DNA of 64,000 bases. It comes from JAJVID01 sp035714085 (GTDB taxonomy: Bacteria; Acidobacteriota; Blastocatellia; RBC074). Of the stretch, positions 17,457 through 27,281 are shown in pieces (within the stretch, counting starts at the first letter, position 1; the number at the start of each line of letters is the position of its first letter). The translations under genes were made by a program, and so were the position numbers. The DNA is taken from NCBI GenBank assembly GCA_035714085.1, contig DASTMP010000180.1, forward strand, positions 1 to 64,000. Reading direction: 5' to 3'. The notes under the pieces are model-generated. The model made no database searches. It was not told the DNA's origin and saw only the letters and a program-made list of their open reading frames with translations.

Positions 17457-18308
17457 CGATTTGTAACATCCTAAAATTTTGACGCTCGTGGCGAATTCTC
17501 GCAGGTGAGCCATCGCGTTACGGACGCGAGGCTCGGTCTGTGCGCCGATGAAATCCAGGTAGAAGCTGTATTCCCAGGGGCGACCGATCAGCGGACGCGA
17601 TTCGATCTTCACCAAATCAATATCGCGCAGCGCGAACACAGCCATCGCGCGATAAAGCGATCCCATGCGGTTTTCGAGCGAGAACACGATCGATGTCTTG
17701 TCTGCGCCGGGCGGCGGCTCGTCGCAAGCGTCTTCACGCGCGAGCAGCAAAAATCGAGTGAAGTTCGCCTGGTCGTCTTCAATGCCGGGGACCAGGATCA
17801 GAGCGCCGTAAACTTCAGCCGCCGCCGCGCTGGCGATCGCCGCCGCCCCGGACTCACGACTCTCCATAATCATCTTGACGCTGCCCGCCGTGTCGTAAGC
17901 GGCGACCGGCCGAATCTCGGGTCGCCCGGTGAGGAACCTTCTACACTGCCCCAGCGCCACCGGATGCGAATAGACGCGCTTCACGTCGTCGAGTCTCGTT
18001 CCCGGCGCGGCGATCAGGTTATGAATGATTCGCAGATTGGTTTCGCCAACGATCCTCAGACTGTGTTTGAGCAGCAGGTCGTAATTTTGATGAACCGAAC
18101 CGAAGAGCGAATTTTCGATCGGCGCCAGGCAATAATCGCTTGAACCGTCTTCGACCTCGGCGAACATCTTTTCAAAGGTTTCGCAAGGAATAAGCTCGAC
18201 CTCGTGGCCGAGCAGTTTTCGCGCCGCCTCGCCACTGAACGCTCCGGGTTCGCCTTGAAACGCGACGCGCGGGTTCGTAATCTCATTCGCTTCCTTTGTT
18301 CTAATCAT
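17421..18308 (-). CDS. pheA: Prephenate dehydratase
   Basis: Converts prephenate to phenylpyruvate, the committed step to phenylalanine. The 295-residue monofunctional protein has an N-terminal catalytic domain (VAFQGEPGAFSGEAA; later NSLFGSVHQNYDLL) and a C-terminal ACT domain near KTSIVFSLENRMGSLYRAM containing the ESRP motif (KIESRPLIGRPWEY) that binds Phe for feedback inhibition. The ATG at 18308 has AAGGAG 9 bases upstream; a TTG three codons earlier is too close to it. The C-terminal ten residues come from an intergenic repeat. The gene lies behind a Phe-rich leader and attenuator. Confidence 0.95.
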   Translation of the reverse strand: MIRTKEANEITNPRVAFQGEPGAFSGEAARKLLGHEVELIPCETFEKMFAEVEDGSSDYCLAPIENSLFGSVHQNYDLLLKHSLRIVGETNLRIIHNLIAAPGTRLDDVKRVYSHPVALGQCRRFLTGRPEIRPVAAYDTAGSVKMIMESRESGAAAIASAAAAEVYGALILVPGIEDDQANFTRFLLLAREDACDEPPPGADKTSIVFSLENRMGSLYRAMAVFALRDIDLVKIESRPLIGRPWEYSFYLDFIGAQTEPRVRNAMAHLREFATSVKILGCYKSGVGNGEWGMGS

Positions 18309-18330
18309 TCGATACAACTCCTTAACAGAA

Positions 18331-18351
18331 CCGCGCGCGATTGTTGCGCGG
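18331..18351 (-). other. Small GC hairpin between the attenuator and pheA
   Basis: CCGCGC and GCGCGG arms around a short loop lie just upstream of the pheA ribosome-binding site. It has no T-run, so it is not a terminator; it may protect the processed mRNA end or just fold locally. Confidence 0.4.
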
Positions 18352-18357
18352 CTAAAT

Positions 18358-18393
18358 CAAAAGGCCCCTCACTCGATTTGAATGAGGGGCCTT
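18358..18393 (-). terminator. Attenuator terminator upstream of pheA
   Basis: An 11-bp perfect stem (18383-18393 with 18361-18371) with an 11-base loop is followed on the minus strand by TTTTGATTT, and pheA starts 53 bp beyond. The 5' arm can alternatively pair over 8 bases with the end of the leader reading frame (18438-18445), which would remove the terminator. See the leader peptide entry. Confidence 0.88.
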
Positions 18394-18419
18394 TCTTCAG
18401 GCGCTCCGTTCGCTCTCGA

Positions 18420-18605
18420 TCAAGCCAACGAACTTATGGCCCCTCTCCCGTAGCTAAAGCCGCGGCTAAAGTAGAAATAAAATCCGAAGCTAAAGCCGAA
18501 TATAAAAGAGAAAGGCCAAGCTGATCGGCGCGAAGCGCGCGCCAATCTATCGCAAGTCCGATTTATGATGAGCCTGTCGAGCAGATGTTTTGGCATAAGT
18601 TTCAC
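18420..18605 (-). CDS. Phe-rich leader peptide controlling pheA-aroF
   Basis: A 61-codon frame (58 if started at the ATG at 18596) containing nine Phe codons in a 19-residue stretch (residues 32-50), with Tyr 43, 45 and 52 and Trp30. It stops 27 bp before an intrinsic terminator. Four RNA regions fit classical attenuation: region 1 (18508-18517, at the start of the Phe run) pairs over 10 bases, two of them G-U, with region 2 (18438-18447, just after the Phe run); region 2 pairs over 8 bases with region 3 (18384-18391), which is the 5' arm of the terminator. Stalling at Phe codons would free region 2 and allow read-through into pheA. Start codon choice is uncertain. Confidence 0.85.
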   Translation of the reverse strand: MKLMPKHLLDRLIINRTCDRLARASRRSAWPFSFIFGFSFGFYFYFSRGFSYGRGAISSLA

Positions 18606-18661
18606 CGCTGTTCGGCGGAAATCTTATGGGAAATTTGATAAACAAGATTTATGACGCAGGC

Positions 18662-18690
18662 ATTATGGGCGAGGCCCTCTTGGTAGTCAA
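18662..18690 (-). promoter_or_regulatory. Predicted promoter of the pheA leader
   Basis: On the minus strand TTGACT (18690-18685), a 17-bp spacer and CATAAT (18667-18662) match a housekeeping promoter. It sits just after the stop codon of the SanA-like gene and about 60 bp before the leader peptide start, giving a leader RNA of about 350 nt ahead of pheA. Confidence 0.75.
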
Positions 18691-18700
18691 GAAGATCAGT

Positions 18701-19339
18701 TCAATTGATCACTTTTCCGTCTTCCAGTGAAGCGGTTGGCGGGACAAAATGAAGATTGAGGTACGCTTTCAACTCCGCCGCCCATTCGCGCACGCCCTGG
18801 TAATCGATCTCCTGCCCAGTTTTCATATCCCCGGCCATGCCGACGGCGTCCAGGCCCAGTCGGTTGGCGATATAGAGCGCGCGAGACAAATGGAAACCCT
18901 GTGAAACCAGTACCGCCCGTTTGAGGCCGAAAACCTCTTTAGCGCGCAAGCAGGTCTCGTATGTCGAGCGCCCTGAGATGTCAACGACCACGTCTTTCGG
19001 CGCGATGGCGTGACTGATAAGATACTCGTACATCGCTTTCGGTTCGTTGTAACTTCGGTGGCGGGCGTCACCGGAGACGAGGATACGATCCACTTTGTGA
19101 GCGTTGTAAAGCTCTATCGCCGTTTTGACGCGGTCTGCGAGAATCGGTGAGAGATCGCCGTTGCTGTAAATGCTCGCGCCGAATACGACGGCCACGCGCG
19201 GCGCCGGCCAGTCGCGAGTGTCCAAACTGTTTATGTCAGTTATGATCCGGTCGTCGTACCCATGAACCTGGCCATGCACATAGAGCAAGCTCAGTGCGAT
19301 AATCAGGAGCGCGACGATTAACAATCGATAGCGATTCAT
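18701..19339 (-). CDS. SanA/YdcF-like membrane-anchored protein (DUF218)
   Basis: The 212-residue protein has one N-terminal transmembrane anchor (YRLLIVALLIIALSLLYV) and a DUF218 domain in the periplasm. Family sequence is visible at VVFGASIY, LVSGDARHRSYNEPKAMYEYL and VSQGFHLSRALYIANRLG, closest in my judgement to SanA, which affects envelope barrier function in enterobacteria; the biochemical activity is unknown. The ATG at 19339 (MNRYRLL) is preferred to a longer start at 19399 because it places the anchor at the N-terminus. Confidence 0.85.
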   Translation of the reverse strand: MNRYRLLIVALLIIALSLLYVHGQVHGYDDRIITDINSLDTRDWPAPRVAVVFGASIYSNGDLSPILADRVKTAIELYNAHKVDRILVSGDARHRSYNEPKAMYEYLISHAIAPKDVVVDISGRSTYETCLRAKEVFGLKRAVLVSQGFHLSRALYIANRLGLDAVGMAGDMKTGQEIDYQGVREWAAELKAYLNLHFVPPTASLEDGKVIN

Positions 19340-19456
19340 TGGCGCTCGTGCCCCCCAAAATCTTCCGGGCGACAATCTTTCGAGGGCACGTCTTATCAAA
19401 CAATTTCGCGGGGGAAGCTGTCAAGCGCGCGGCCCCTCGCCTTGAAGCGGAGCTTG

Positions 19457-19465
19457 TGGTATAGT
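19457..19465 (+). promoter_or_regulatory. Possible extended -10 promoter of rpmB
   Basis: TGG-TATAGT resembles an extended -10 element; no good -35 is seen. Transcription from here would include the hairpin-rich leader at 19482-19567. Confidence 0.4.
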
Positions 19466-19481
19466 CCCGCGCTTCGCAATA

Positions 19482-19567
19482 AGCTGGGAGCCCAGGCATC
19501 CTTAGCCTGCTGTGTTCCGGCAATGCCGGCTGACCAAAGGAAGCAGGCAATGACGGGCCGGCGCCCC
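19482..19567 (+). repeat. Hairpin-rich repeat element in the rpmB leader
   Basis: The ends GCTGGG and CCCAGC close a structure holding two inner hairpins (CAGGC/GCCTG and CCGGC/GCCGG). A 20-base block, CTGGGAGCCCAGGCATCCTT, matches at nearly every base a segment (in reverse) inside glmM at 28680-28702. Sharing with an unrelated gene argues for a dispersed repeat rather than a dedicated L28 control element, but it would be transcribed here. Confidence 0.6.
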
Positions 19568-19596
19568 AGCGATTTTTTGAGGAGTATAGATCATTT

Positions 19597-19833
19597 ATGG
19601 CCAAGAAATGTCAGGTGACCGGCAAGAAACCGATGTTTGGTAACAATGTCTCACACGCCAACAATAAAACGAAACGCCGCTTCGATCCGAACTTGCAGTG
19701 GCATCGTTTCTGGGTTCCGGGCGAAGGCCGCTGGGTGCGACTGCGCGTGACGCCTCGGGGGATCAAGACCATCGATAAGCTTGGAATCGAGAAGGTCCTC
19801 TCCGATATGCGCGCTCGCGGTGAGAAGGTCTAA
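19597..19833 (+). CDS. rpmB: 50S ribosomal protein L28
   Basis: The 78-residue ribosomal protein has the family's N-terminus (MAKKCQVTGKKPMFGNNVSHANNK style) and basic RNA-binding core (KRRFDPNLQ, RLRVTPRGIKTIDK). Only one cysteine is present near the N-terminus, so this is the zinc-free form. GAGGAG precedes the ATG. It stands alone, not with rpmG. Confidence 0.96.
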   Translation: MAKKCQVTGKKPMFGNNVSHANNKTKRRFDPNLQWHRFWVPGEGRWVRLRVTPRGIKTIDKLGIEKVLSDMRARGEKV

Positions 19834-19844
19834 CAGGATCGCTC

Positions 19845-19868
19845 GCGGCGCTGTTGGCGCCGCTCTTG
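19845..19868 (+). terminator. Probable terminator of rpmB
   Basis: A 7-bp perfect GC stem (19845-19851 with 19857-19863) with a 5-base loop is followed by TCTTGCTT. It lies 11 bp after the rpmB stop and before the convergent DUF4350 gene. Confidence 0.5.
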
Positions 19869-19869
19869 C

Positions 19870-21207
19870 TTACACGCGCGGCGCTGTTTGCGAAATGATG
19901 CGCCGCATCCTCGACACCATGGTGAGAAGGCGCGCGTCGTCGATAGATTCTCCCGCCAGAGTCATCTCCGCATCGCTCAAGGTCTGACGCAATTCAATCT
20001 CGGAAATCGGGAATCGGCGCCGGCGCGCGCGCGCGATGATCTCATCCCTGGATGCGCGCGATGAAAGGCCGAGCCTGCGGCAAAGGCTGGCTTTGAATCG
20101 CGGGTAAATGTTCTCCAGCGCCAGTTCGTGCGCCCGAGCCGCCTGTTGCAAGTTGGCCATTGAGCCGACGAATTCCAGAGGAGAGTGGCGATCGACCTGA
20201 GGCAAAGGCAGAGGTCGGGCGAAACGCCGTCCGCAGGCGTAGATGATCAGTAGACTCAAGGCAAGCCCCTGTAGAAGCAACCATGGCGCGGGCGTGCCGC
20301 GAAAGTAATTGACCAGTGGATTGCCATCGTTATGATAGCCGTGGTGGAATTCGTCGAAAAGAATCCGGCGATCCGGCGCGCCCATCGAACCCAGGATGTT
20401 CATCGCCAGCGTCAGATTCCCTCCGCGGGCTATGCCGTTGTTGGCAACCACGTACGGATCGGAAAGAAAGATGACGCGCCCTGCGCCGTAGCTGAAGTCC
20501 GCGAGCGCCGCGCCGTCTTTGTCTCCAAGGTGAATTACCGGGGCGTAGAGAGTTGGCGCCGAATATTCTTCATCCTTGTCTTTTATGGCGCTCCGATCGG
20601 CGGGCGCCTCTGCGTCGCCTGCCGCATTAGCCCCCTCTGCGGCGCCTTTCCCATCTCGAGGATGAAAACTCAGTCGCGACGCTAAGTTGGAGAGCGCAAG
20701 GCCGCGAACCTTTCGTGTCAGTTCAGTCGGTTGCGCGATTAATTGGTCACTATCTTCATAAATGAATTGCTCTGGCGTCGCGTCCCGCGCAGGCGATTTG
20801 TCAGGCGCTTTCGCGCGGATCGACGGGTCTCCGAACTGTTCAATGGGAACTCGGCTGATGATCAACGCTCGCCCGCCAGTCGAAATCCAACCTTGCAGCG
20901 CGCCGGTCTCATCATCGGAGATCGTCTGGCCGGATAAAAACGGGCCGATGATGACCAGTATCGAGTCTTTGGCCTCGGCGTGAAGCTGCGAATAACGGCC
21001 TCTCCACCGCGCCACAGGCGTTCCCGATTCTTCGAGGAACTGGTAGAACGCGCGCGTACCGGTCGGGCCTGAATTGTATGTGGAGCGATTCGGCTCGAAC
21101 TCATTCTCTGAGGGCCGGTCGAACTTGATGTCGCCTGCCACGCTCATCGCGATGAGCGCGAAGATCACGATGATTACCGTAATGGCGCTTGCAAAATAAC
21201 GACGCAT
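19870..21207 (-). CDS. DUF4350-domain membrane protein
   Basis: The 445-residue protein has an N-terminal transmembrane segment (residues ~7-25), a large extracytoplasmic region with the DUF4350 pattern (SGPTGTRAFYQFLEE near residue 47; IIGPFLSGQ near 85; FHHGYHND near 280) and a second membrane segment (LLLQGLALSLLIIYAC). The cytoplasmic tail resembles the DUF4129 tail region. In other bacteria these genes sit beside DUF4129, DUF58 and MoxR ATPase genes and are thought to form a membrane complex; here DUF4129 is directly upstream (6 bp). Biochemical role unknown. Confidence 0.85.
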   Translation of the reverse strand: MRRYFASAITVIIVIFALIAMSVAGDIKFDRPSENEFEPNRSTYNSGPTGTRAFYQFLEESGTPVARWRGRYSQLHAEAKDSILVIIGPFLSGQTISDDETGALQGWISTGGRALIISRVPIEQFGDPSIRAKAPDKSPARDATPEQFIYEDSDQLIAQPTELTRKVRGLALSNLASRLSFHPRDGKGAAEGANAAGDAEAPADRSAIKDKDEEYSAPTLYAPVIHLGDKDGAALADFSYGAGRVIFLSDPYVVANNGIARGGNLTLAMNILGSMGAPDRRILFDEFHHGYHNDGNPLVNYFRGTPAPWLLLQGLALSLLIIYACGRRFARPLPLPQVDRHSPLEFVGSMANLQQAARAHELALENIYPRFKASLCRRLGLSSRASRDEIIARARRRRFPISEIELRQTLSDAEMTLAGESIDDARLLTMVSRMRRIISQTAPRV

Positions 21208-21213
21208 GGATGT

Positions 21214-22251
21214 CTATTTGATCGCCTCCTGATAGAGCGTGACAAAGTTCTGGAACTCCTCTTCCGTGGCGCGCTCCTGTCCGTACCATGCGCGTTCGAA
21301 GGCAAGGGTCATGACGGAGAACGTGGGATATATCCGCTGCTCCGAGCGCATCGCGTCAAGGTAATCGCGATTTGTCTTCGAGCGGCCAAGGCGCAGCTTG
21401 CCGCGTTGGTCGAAGTCGCAAAGCAACGCGATATATGCCCGGCGGATCGCTTTACGATATTCGCCCTGTCGCGCCAGCTCGGAGGCCATCGCGAACAGAT
21501 CGGCGGCTGTTGCGTCTTCCGCGATCTCCTCACCAAGAGCCTCCCGCGTCTCCGCTTCTTCCTCCGGCTTTGAGCGAGCCTGAAAACGTCGCGCGAGTTT
21601 CACCGCCCCGAAAATCAGAGCCGCCATAGCAATCAGAAAGATCAGCGTCCGTAATACCATGTACAATCCGCCGCCGCCCGTCCGTGGCGCGCGCGCGGAA
21701 GACCCGCCGAACAGTATTATCATCAGGCGAATAACGAGGTCCTCTATTCGCCCGATCCATCGAGCTATCATCGATTCACGCTTTTCAACAGGCTGGTATT
21801 CCGGGCGGGCGAGAATGTTGTCGATCCTGGCGCGCTGATCCTGCAATGCCTGATCTTCCGCTGTTCGAGCCGCTTTTACGCTCTCTCGAAGTCTGGCCAG
21901 ACGGGCCGAGATTTCGCCCAACATTGATAGGCGCCGTTCGGCGTCGCCTTCCGCATTCTTCACGATGTTATTCACTGCTTCGTGCAACCAGGCGTTGTTA
22001 ACGCGGATGGTTTCGCCATTGAATTCAACCTCTTCGCCCGCGGGCAGCAGTCGCTCGACCTCGCCCATCATGGGCGCCAACTTCGAGGGAGGACTATTCC
22101 GTTCGCGCGCTTCATTCACGATCCGCTCCGCCTGGGCGAGCCGATCCGCGTAATCGCCGACGGTCGAGCGCCCCTGAACCGATACGGGCAGGGCGCATAT
22201 AGAAAAGAGAAACGCGATTGCGAAATAGAATTGATTCAGCCGTGAGCGCAT
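21214..22251 (-). CDS. DUF4129-domain membrane protein
   Basis: The 345-residue protein from the ATG at 22251 (MRSRLNQFYF) has a signal peptide, a helical extracytoplasmic region, a transmembrane segment (VLRTLIFLIAMAALIFGAV) and a C-terminal DUF4129 cytoplasmic domain (YRKAIRRAYIALL... FERAWYGQE). No ribosome-binding site is visible; the sequence upstream is a low-complexity repeat (22278-22400) whose edge lies 27 bp from the start. Longer in-frame starts would pass through that repeat and are rejected. Co-directional with the DUF4350 gene. Confidence 0.82.
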   Translation of the reverse strand: MRSRLNQFYFAIAFLFSICALPVSVQGRSTVGDYADRLAQAERIVNEARERNSPPSKLAPMMGEVERLLPAGEEVEFNGETIRVNNAWLHEAVNNIVKNAEGDAERRLSMLGEISARLARLRESVKAARTAEDQALQDQRARIDNILARPEYQPVEKRESMIARWIGRIEDLVIRLMIILFGGSSARAPRTGGGGLYMVLRTLIFLIAMAALIFGAVKLARRFQARSKPEEEAETREALGEEIAEDATAADLFAMASELARQGEYRKAIRRAYIALLCDFDQRGKLRLGRSKTNRDYLDAMRSEQRIYPTFSVMTLAFERAWYGQERATEEEFQNFVTLYQEAIK

Positions 22252-22277
22252 TTGAAATTGAAAACAAAAGCATATCC

Positions 22278-22400
22278 CATTTTCCATTTGAGATATGACA
22301 TTTGCCATTGCTCGGAAATCGCCCAATGTTCTTCGAGGATTGAATCGAGATCGTCTTCCGCAATGACCAATATCAAATCTCAAATGACAAATGGAAAATG
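22278..22400. repeat. Inverted repeat, CATTTTCCATTTGAG / CAAATGGAAAATG family
   Basis: Left arm (22278-22310) and right arm (22361-22400) are imperfect inverted copies of a low-complexity sequence built on CAAATG and GAAAATG words, separated by about 50 bp. It fills the gap before the DUF4129 gene. Confidence 0.8.
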
Positions 22401-22423
22401 TAATTCTTCGTCCATTTCGTGAT

Positions 22424-23692
<1,269 letters not shown>

Positions 23693-23835
23693 GCCGAATG
23701 CTCCGATTCTAACCCGAGCGCATCTTACGCTATTTTGCGCGCGCTTGAAAAACATGAGCGCTCAGGTATAGAAATATCGTCGCGCCTTTTAAGAACGATT
23801 CTTCGCTTCAACAGATTCTTTACTGGAGACGCCTA

Positions 23836-24543
<708 letters not shown>

Positions 24544-24544
24544 G

Positions 24545-24624
24545 AAGATCGATAATGGACGATGGAGGATGGAGGATCAAGTGATAATGATCTTCCATCC
24601 TCCATCCCCGATCCTCAATCCTCA
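24545..24624. repeat. Inverted repeat, GATGGAGGATGG / CCATCCTCCATCC family
   Basis: A left arm of GATGGAGGAT units and a right arm of ATCCTCCATCC/ATCCTCAATCC units fill the space between the SYLF gene and the convergent transpeptidase gene, ending at the stop codon of the latter. Same family as 16252-16342 and 43183-43269. Confidence 0.8.
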
Positions 24625-25959
24625 ATTCTTAACATTACTCGCCTTCGGCTCCGGGATTTCAGTTCCAGCGGCCGCAGGCGTTGTTACCTTATCTTTAAAG
24701 AAACGTGGAGAGATCTCCGCATAGATTCTGCCGGCGATCTCGGCGGCGCGGCGCCCGGCTTCGGTAGACCCGGTCGTGATGACAGTCACCACGACCCTCG
24801 GGTCATCGACGCTCGAAAACGATGTGAATAACCCGAGCTTATCGCTGGCGCCGGTGCAGGTACCGGTCTTGCCGGCCACCTGACCGAGTTGGTTATAAGC
24901 GAGTTTGGCAGTGCCGTAATTGACCGCGCCTGTCATCCCAGCCAGGAGCCTCTCGCGGTCTTCCGGCGCCATCACTATTTTGCGCTTCAATTCGGCGACG
25001 AAGGTCTCGGCGTCTTCGGCGTTGCGCGCGACGCGCGGGGTATAGAGATCGCCGCCGTTGGCGACCGCGGCGGTGAAGGCCGCGAGTTGGATCGCGGTCA
25101 CGCCGAATCCGTCACCGTGGCTGCACATATGTCCGGTCTCCTGTTCACCCTCGTCGGGCAGGAACCCATCGCTTTCGCCCTTGTAGTTGATCCCGGTCCT
25201 CGATCCGAACCCGAAATCAGAGGCGTATTTCATCACGCGGTCGTAGCCCAACATTCGCCCTAAGACTTGAAAAACCGAGTTGTCCGAGTGAGCCACCGCG
25301 TCGGTCAGGTTCATGCTCTTGCGCGTCGAAACCCGTACATCCTCGGCCGGGTCGAAGACGCCTTCGTGCAGCGCGGCCAATCCGACGATCATTTTGACGG
25401 TCGAGCAGGGTTTGACCGGCGAGCCGAGCGCCATCCGTTGGTTGACTACAGTGAAGACGCGGCCGTTGTTCGGATCCATCACAACCACTGTTCCCGAACG
25501 CCCCTGCAGAGCCTTCACGGCCGCGGCGCGAATCTCCGGGTCCTCTCCTAAGGCGTCGTCTTTCAGGATGTTGCCGGCCGTGATGTTTCGGAGCCCGGCG
25601 TCGCGCGCCCGGATCGCCCTAAGACGGGCCAGGTAGCGCGCGCGGGCTCGGCGGCGGCTCGAAGACGCCAGGGCTCGGCGTTCGGCGCGCGTCAATTTGC
25701 CTCGCTTACCCAGCGAGCTGACTTGCGACCGGCCCCGCGAACTCTTTTTGGCTGCGATTTTGGCGGAACGGACTGATGATTTACCGCGCTTGACGGCTAC
25801 TTTGGACAAAGCCTTTCCCTTTTTAATGGATGTGGCTTTCTTCGCCGATGACTTTTTACGCTGTTGGGCATGCGCGGCGCCGCCAACAGACGTTCCCACG
25901 ATAATTGTGAGGATGATAAAGAACGAAAGCGTCAGATAGACGCGATGTCGCTTCCTCAT
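24622..25959 (-). CDS. Stand-alone penicillin-binding transpeptidase-like protein with basic N-terminal tract
   Basis: The 445-residue protein starts with a signal or anchor helix (residues ~8-31). It continues with about 90 residues that are extremely Lys/Arg/Ser-rich, then a PBP transpeptidase domain with all three motifs: SxxK (Ser186-Thr-Val-Lys189), SxN (Ser225-Asp-Asn227) and KTG (364-366). It lacks the transglycosylase and pedestal domains of usual class A or B PBPs, so it looks like a small class B or beta-lactamase-inducer type enzyme. The basic tract could bind anionic cell-wall polymers, nucleic acid or membrane. Probably cross-links peptidoglycan; exact role unproven. Confidence 0.85.
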   Translation of the reverse strand: MRKRHRVYLTLSFFIILTIIVGTSVGGAAHAQQRKKSSAKKATSIKKGKALSKVAVKRGKSSVRSAKIAAKKSSRGRSQVSSLGKRGKLTRAERRALASSSRRRARARYLARLRAIRARDAGLRNITAGNILKDDALGEDPEIRAAAVKALQGRSGTVVVMDPNNGRVFTVVNQRMALGSPVKPCSTVKMIVGLAALHEGVFDPAEDVRVSTRKSMNLTDAVAHSDNSVFQVLGRMLGYDRVMKYASDFGFGSRTGINYKGESDGFLPDEGEQETGHMCSHGDGFGVTAIQLAAFTAAVANGGDLYTPRVARNAEDAETFVAELKRKIVMAPEDRERLLAGMTGAVNYGTAKLAYNQLGQVAGKTGTCTGASDKLGLFTSFSSVDDPRVVVTVITTGSTEAGRRAAEIAGRIYAEISPRFFKDKVTTPAAAGTEIPEPKASNVKN

Positions 25960-26351
25960 ATCTTCAATCCCTTTATCCCTTTCCTTGGCCTAGATCCTAT
26001 TTTCTTGGCGCTGTGTTGATATAAGGTTTGTGGCGTCAGCAGCCGATTTTTTTTTGCGGGCTTAAGGGGCGACTAGCGGCAACTGCGTCAGTAGCGCCAG
26101 AGCCTGTCCCAAGACCTCCATGAACGTTTGGAGCTTGAATTAAACATCGGCTCGCCTATGCGCGACGCCGGGGGTTGACGCACGGCTGGAGTCTAGCAAA
26201 ACTCTCTCGCCGTAACAACTGTAAGCCAACGGCGCCTGGAGGACTAAATCGAACTAAATCATCCGAACGCAGTCAAACCGGGGCGGCGTTATGTTATGCT
26301 TAGACCTAATTCCCGCAGAGTTTCATAATATTTTGACGCGAGGCTTTAAGC
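25960..26351. other. Non-coding gap between the transpeptidase and cdaA
   Basis: No gene, RNA or clear terminator was seen. A T9 run occurs at about 26047. Weak promoter-like words are present before cdaA but no pair with good spacing and sequence. Confidence 0.5.
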
Positions 26352-27281
26352 GTGCTCGAGTTGTGGTCACAAACAGTCTGGCCTTGGCAATTTGTCGGTA
26401 TTAGAGATGTGATTGACGTCATCATCGTCGCCGTCCTGATCTATGAACTGCTCAGGCTAGTGCACGGGACTCGCGCTGTCCAGATGGCAGTCGGTCTGGG
26501 GCTGGTCGGATTTCTATACGAGCTTTCGAGTTGGCTGGGACTGTCTACGGTCCAGTGGGTCTTGCGCAACGCCGTGCTCTATCTGGGGTTCGCGGTCATC
26601 GTTCTTTTTCAGCACGAGATACGCGGCGCGCTGACGCATCTAGGCGCCAACATCCGCATTCCCGGGGCAGGACGTGAGCGGGGCCGCAACCCGTTCGGGC
26701 AGGAATGGTATGACGAAGTGGTGCTCGCATCCACCACGCTGGCTTCGGAAAAGACCGGGGCGCTGATGGTCTTCGAGCGCGACGTCGGGTTGAAGACCTA
26801 CATAGAGAGCGGGATCAGGCTCGACGCCAAGGTCAATTATGACCTGCTCGTGACGATCTTCAACACGCACACGCCGCTGCACGACGGGGCGGTGATCATC
26901 AGCAACAACCGAGTCGCGGCGGCCTGCTGCTTTCTGCCACTGACGCAAAACCCATTGATTTCGCGCGAACTCGGTACGCGCCACCGCGCCGCGATCGGCG
27001 TCACCGAAGACAGCGACGCGTTCGTCGTGGTCGTCTCGGAAGAGACCGGCGTAATCTCCTTCGCGAAAGAAGGGAGGCTGAAGAGGAACCTCGACGGTCC
27101 GAAGTTGCGCAGTCTGATTCAGCAGGCGATGGAGCCTTGGCGTAGCGACGCCGAGTCCGAGGAACTCGAAGCCGAAGAGCGCGAGCGAGAGCGTGAGATC
27201 AACGCCCTGGCCGGACCGCGCAGGCGCGAGGCTGCCCACGCCTCCTCCGGGGAGAGCTTCAAGGAGGGAACCTCGGCATGA
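26352..27281 (+). CDS. cdaA: Diadenylate cyclase (CdaA type)
   Basis: Makes cyclic di-AMP from two ATP. The 309-residue protein has three N-terminal transmembrane helices (within residues 15-90), then the DAC domain with both active-site motifs: DGA at 178-180 (LHDGAVII) and RHR at 210-212 (GTRHRAAIG). The last ~50 residues are a charged coiled tail. The GTG start at 26352 gives the normal CdaA N-terminus. It is followed with a 4-base overlap by the YbbR gene and then glmM, the widely conserved cdaA-cdaR-glmM operon linking c-di-AMP to cell-wall precursor supply. Confidence 0.95.
   Translation: MLELWSQTVWPWQFVGIRDVIDVIIVAVLIYELLRLVHGTRAVQMAVGLGLVGFLYELSSWLGLSTVQWVLRNAVLYLGFAVIVLFQHEIRGALTHLGANIRIPGAGRERGRNPFGQEWYDEVVLASTTLASEKTGALMVFERDVGLKTYIESGIRLDAKVNYDLLVTIFNTHTPLHDGAVIISNNRVAAACCFLPLTQNPLISRELGTRHRAAIGVTEDSDAFVVVVSEETGVISFAKEGRLKRNLDGPKLRSLIQQAMEPWRSDAESEELEAEEREREREINALAGPRRREAAHASSGESFKEGTSA

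Noticed and set aside
18204..18524. Plus-strand Lys/Ala/Glu-rich reading frame opposite the pheA leader
   Set aside because: It overlaps pheA in the antisense direction, has no ribosome-binding site, and is the complement of the Phe-rich leader, whose context (promoter, terminator, alternative stems) is better supported.
19482..19567. Possible signal recognition particle RNA upstream of rpmB
   Set aside because: The GGAAGCAGG-like stretch suggested SRP RNA, but the conserved apical domain sequence and flanking helices are not present, and a 20-base block of it is shared with glmM, so it reads as a dispersed repeat.
26170..26200. TTGACG-17 promoter for cdaA
   Set aside because: The -10 position reads AAAACT, too far from consensus to call.
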